Of a stretch of DNA of 13,874 nt, positions 13,781 to 13,874 are shown piece after piece (within the stretch, counting starts at the first letter, position 1; each line of letters begins with the position of its first letter). A program made the position numbers and the translations under genes. Location: the NCBI GenBank assembly GCA_017504325.1, contig JAFVRL010000301.1, positions 1 through 13,874 of the forward strand, written 5' to 3'. The notes beneath the pieces were generated by a model that saw only the letters and a program-made list of their open reading frames with translations, was not told the DNA's origin and did no database searches. The DNA comes from Lentisphaeria bacterium (lineage in GTDB: Bacteria > Verrucomicrobiota > Lentisphaeria > Victivallales > UBA1829).

Positions 13781-13809
13781 ATATAAAAAACAAAAGAATG
13801 CTCTGTCAA
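13781..13809 (-). promoter_or_regulatory. Promoter of the SGNH-ROK-yifB-mutase run
   Basis: On the minus strand a perfect -35 TTGACA (13809-13804) lies 17 bp before TTATAT (13786-13781), or 18 bp before TATATC (13785-13780). Initiation would fall near 13774, inside the first arm of the terminator hairpin, leaving a leader of about 48 nt to SGNH. It is the only good promoter between the upstream gene and SGNH. Confidence 0.6.
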
Positions 13810-13812
13810 CCC

Positions 13813-13874
13813 TTACTTTCCTGTCTGCTGACTGAACCCGATCACAGGAATATTTTTGCCATCCCAGATATTGC
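13813..13874 (-). CDS. C-terminal end of an unidentified protein (partial)
   Basis: Only the last 20 codons are in the window. Read on the minus strand they end in NIWDGKNIPVIGFSQQTGK and a TAA at 13815-13813. The intrinsic terminator that follows 33 bp later supports this as a true gene end and the right frame; the other two minus frames are either closed by a stop or do not end before the terminator. Too little is visible to name a family, though an exported or surface protein would suit the neighbouring SGNH gene. Whether it belongs to the same function as the next run is unknown. Confidence 0.5.
   Translation of the reverse strand, partial: NIWDGKNIPVIGFSQQTGK

Noticed and set aside
1..13874. 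tRNA, rRNA, riboswitch (including preQ1 before queC), CRISPR, insertion sequence or attachment site
   Set aside because: No cloverleaf ending in CCA, repeat-spacer series, transposase motifs or terminal inverted repeats were seen, and queC has no leader long enough for a riboswitch because it directly follows the thioredoxin gene.

Overview
The window is a densely packed bacterial chromosome segment of moderate GC with no RNA gene, insertion sequence, prophage or CRISPR array that I can see. The gene style suggests an anaerobic bacterium of the Lentisphaerota/Victivallales type (PVC group). The cues are a ferredoxin-thioredoxin-reductase-like mini-protein beside a thioredoxin, a yebC-ruvC pair followed by short-form psd and pssA, and a secreted SGNH hydrolase beside a ROK kinase. 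This placement is inferred from protein character only; I ran no search, and Verrucomicrobiota or Clostridia are not excluded.

Plus strand, 1-2502: the end of a GNAT acetyltransferase, then a tight run of an FTR-like Fe-S protein, a thioredoxin, queC and trmO. This joins a redox module to two genes that modify the tRNA anticodon loop (queuosine at position 34, t6A methylation at position 37). Plus strand, 2503-8428: a near-consensus sigma70-type promoter (TTGACA, 17 bp, TATATT) with a dyad across its -10 box opens a second run: yebC, ruvC, psd, pssA, nth, a DUF374 acyltransferase and cinA. These cover translation/regulation, Holliday-junction resolution, phosphatidylethanolamine synthesis (PssA makes phosphatidylserine, Psd decarboxylates it), base-excision repair, lipid acylation and nucleotide housekeeping. 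The last three genes overlap or abut.

Minus strand, 13874-8482, converging on cinA: the tail of an unidentified gene ends at an intrinsic terminator (13751-13779). A promoter just upstream of that hairpin (13781-13809) is placed to drive SGNH hydrolase, ROK sugar kinase, yifB (ComM-like AAA+) and a phosphoglucomutase/phosphomannomutase, spaced 13-23 bp apart and closed by a strong terminator (8935-8967). The ROK kinase and the mutase could together turn free hexose into hexose-1-phosphate. A lone small helix-turn-helix gene (8482-8871) lies between that terminator and the end of cinA.

Points most worth a second look: a compact FTR-like protein with altered cysteine spacing paired with a WCSPCC thioredoxin; a Psd whose predicted pyruvoyl-forming serine is a cysteine; a cluster of CCGTCA motifs at the start of nth; the dyad over the yebC promoter; and the interleaved promoter and terminator at 13751-13809. 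No intergenic stretch exceeds 150 bases.
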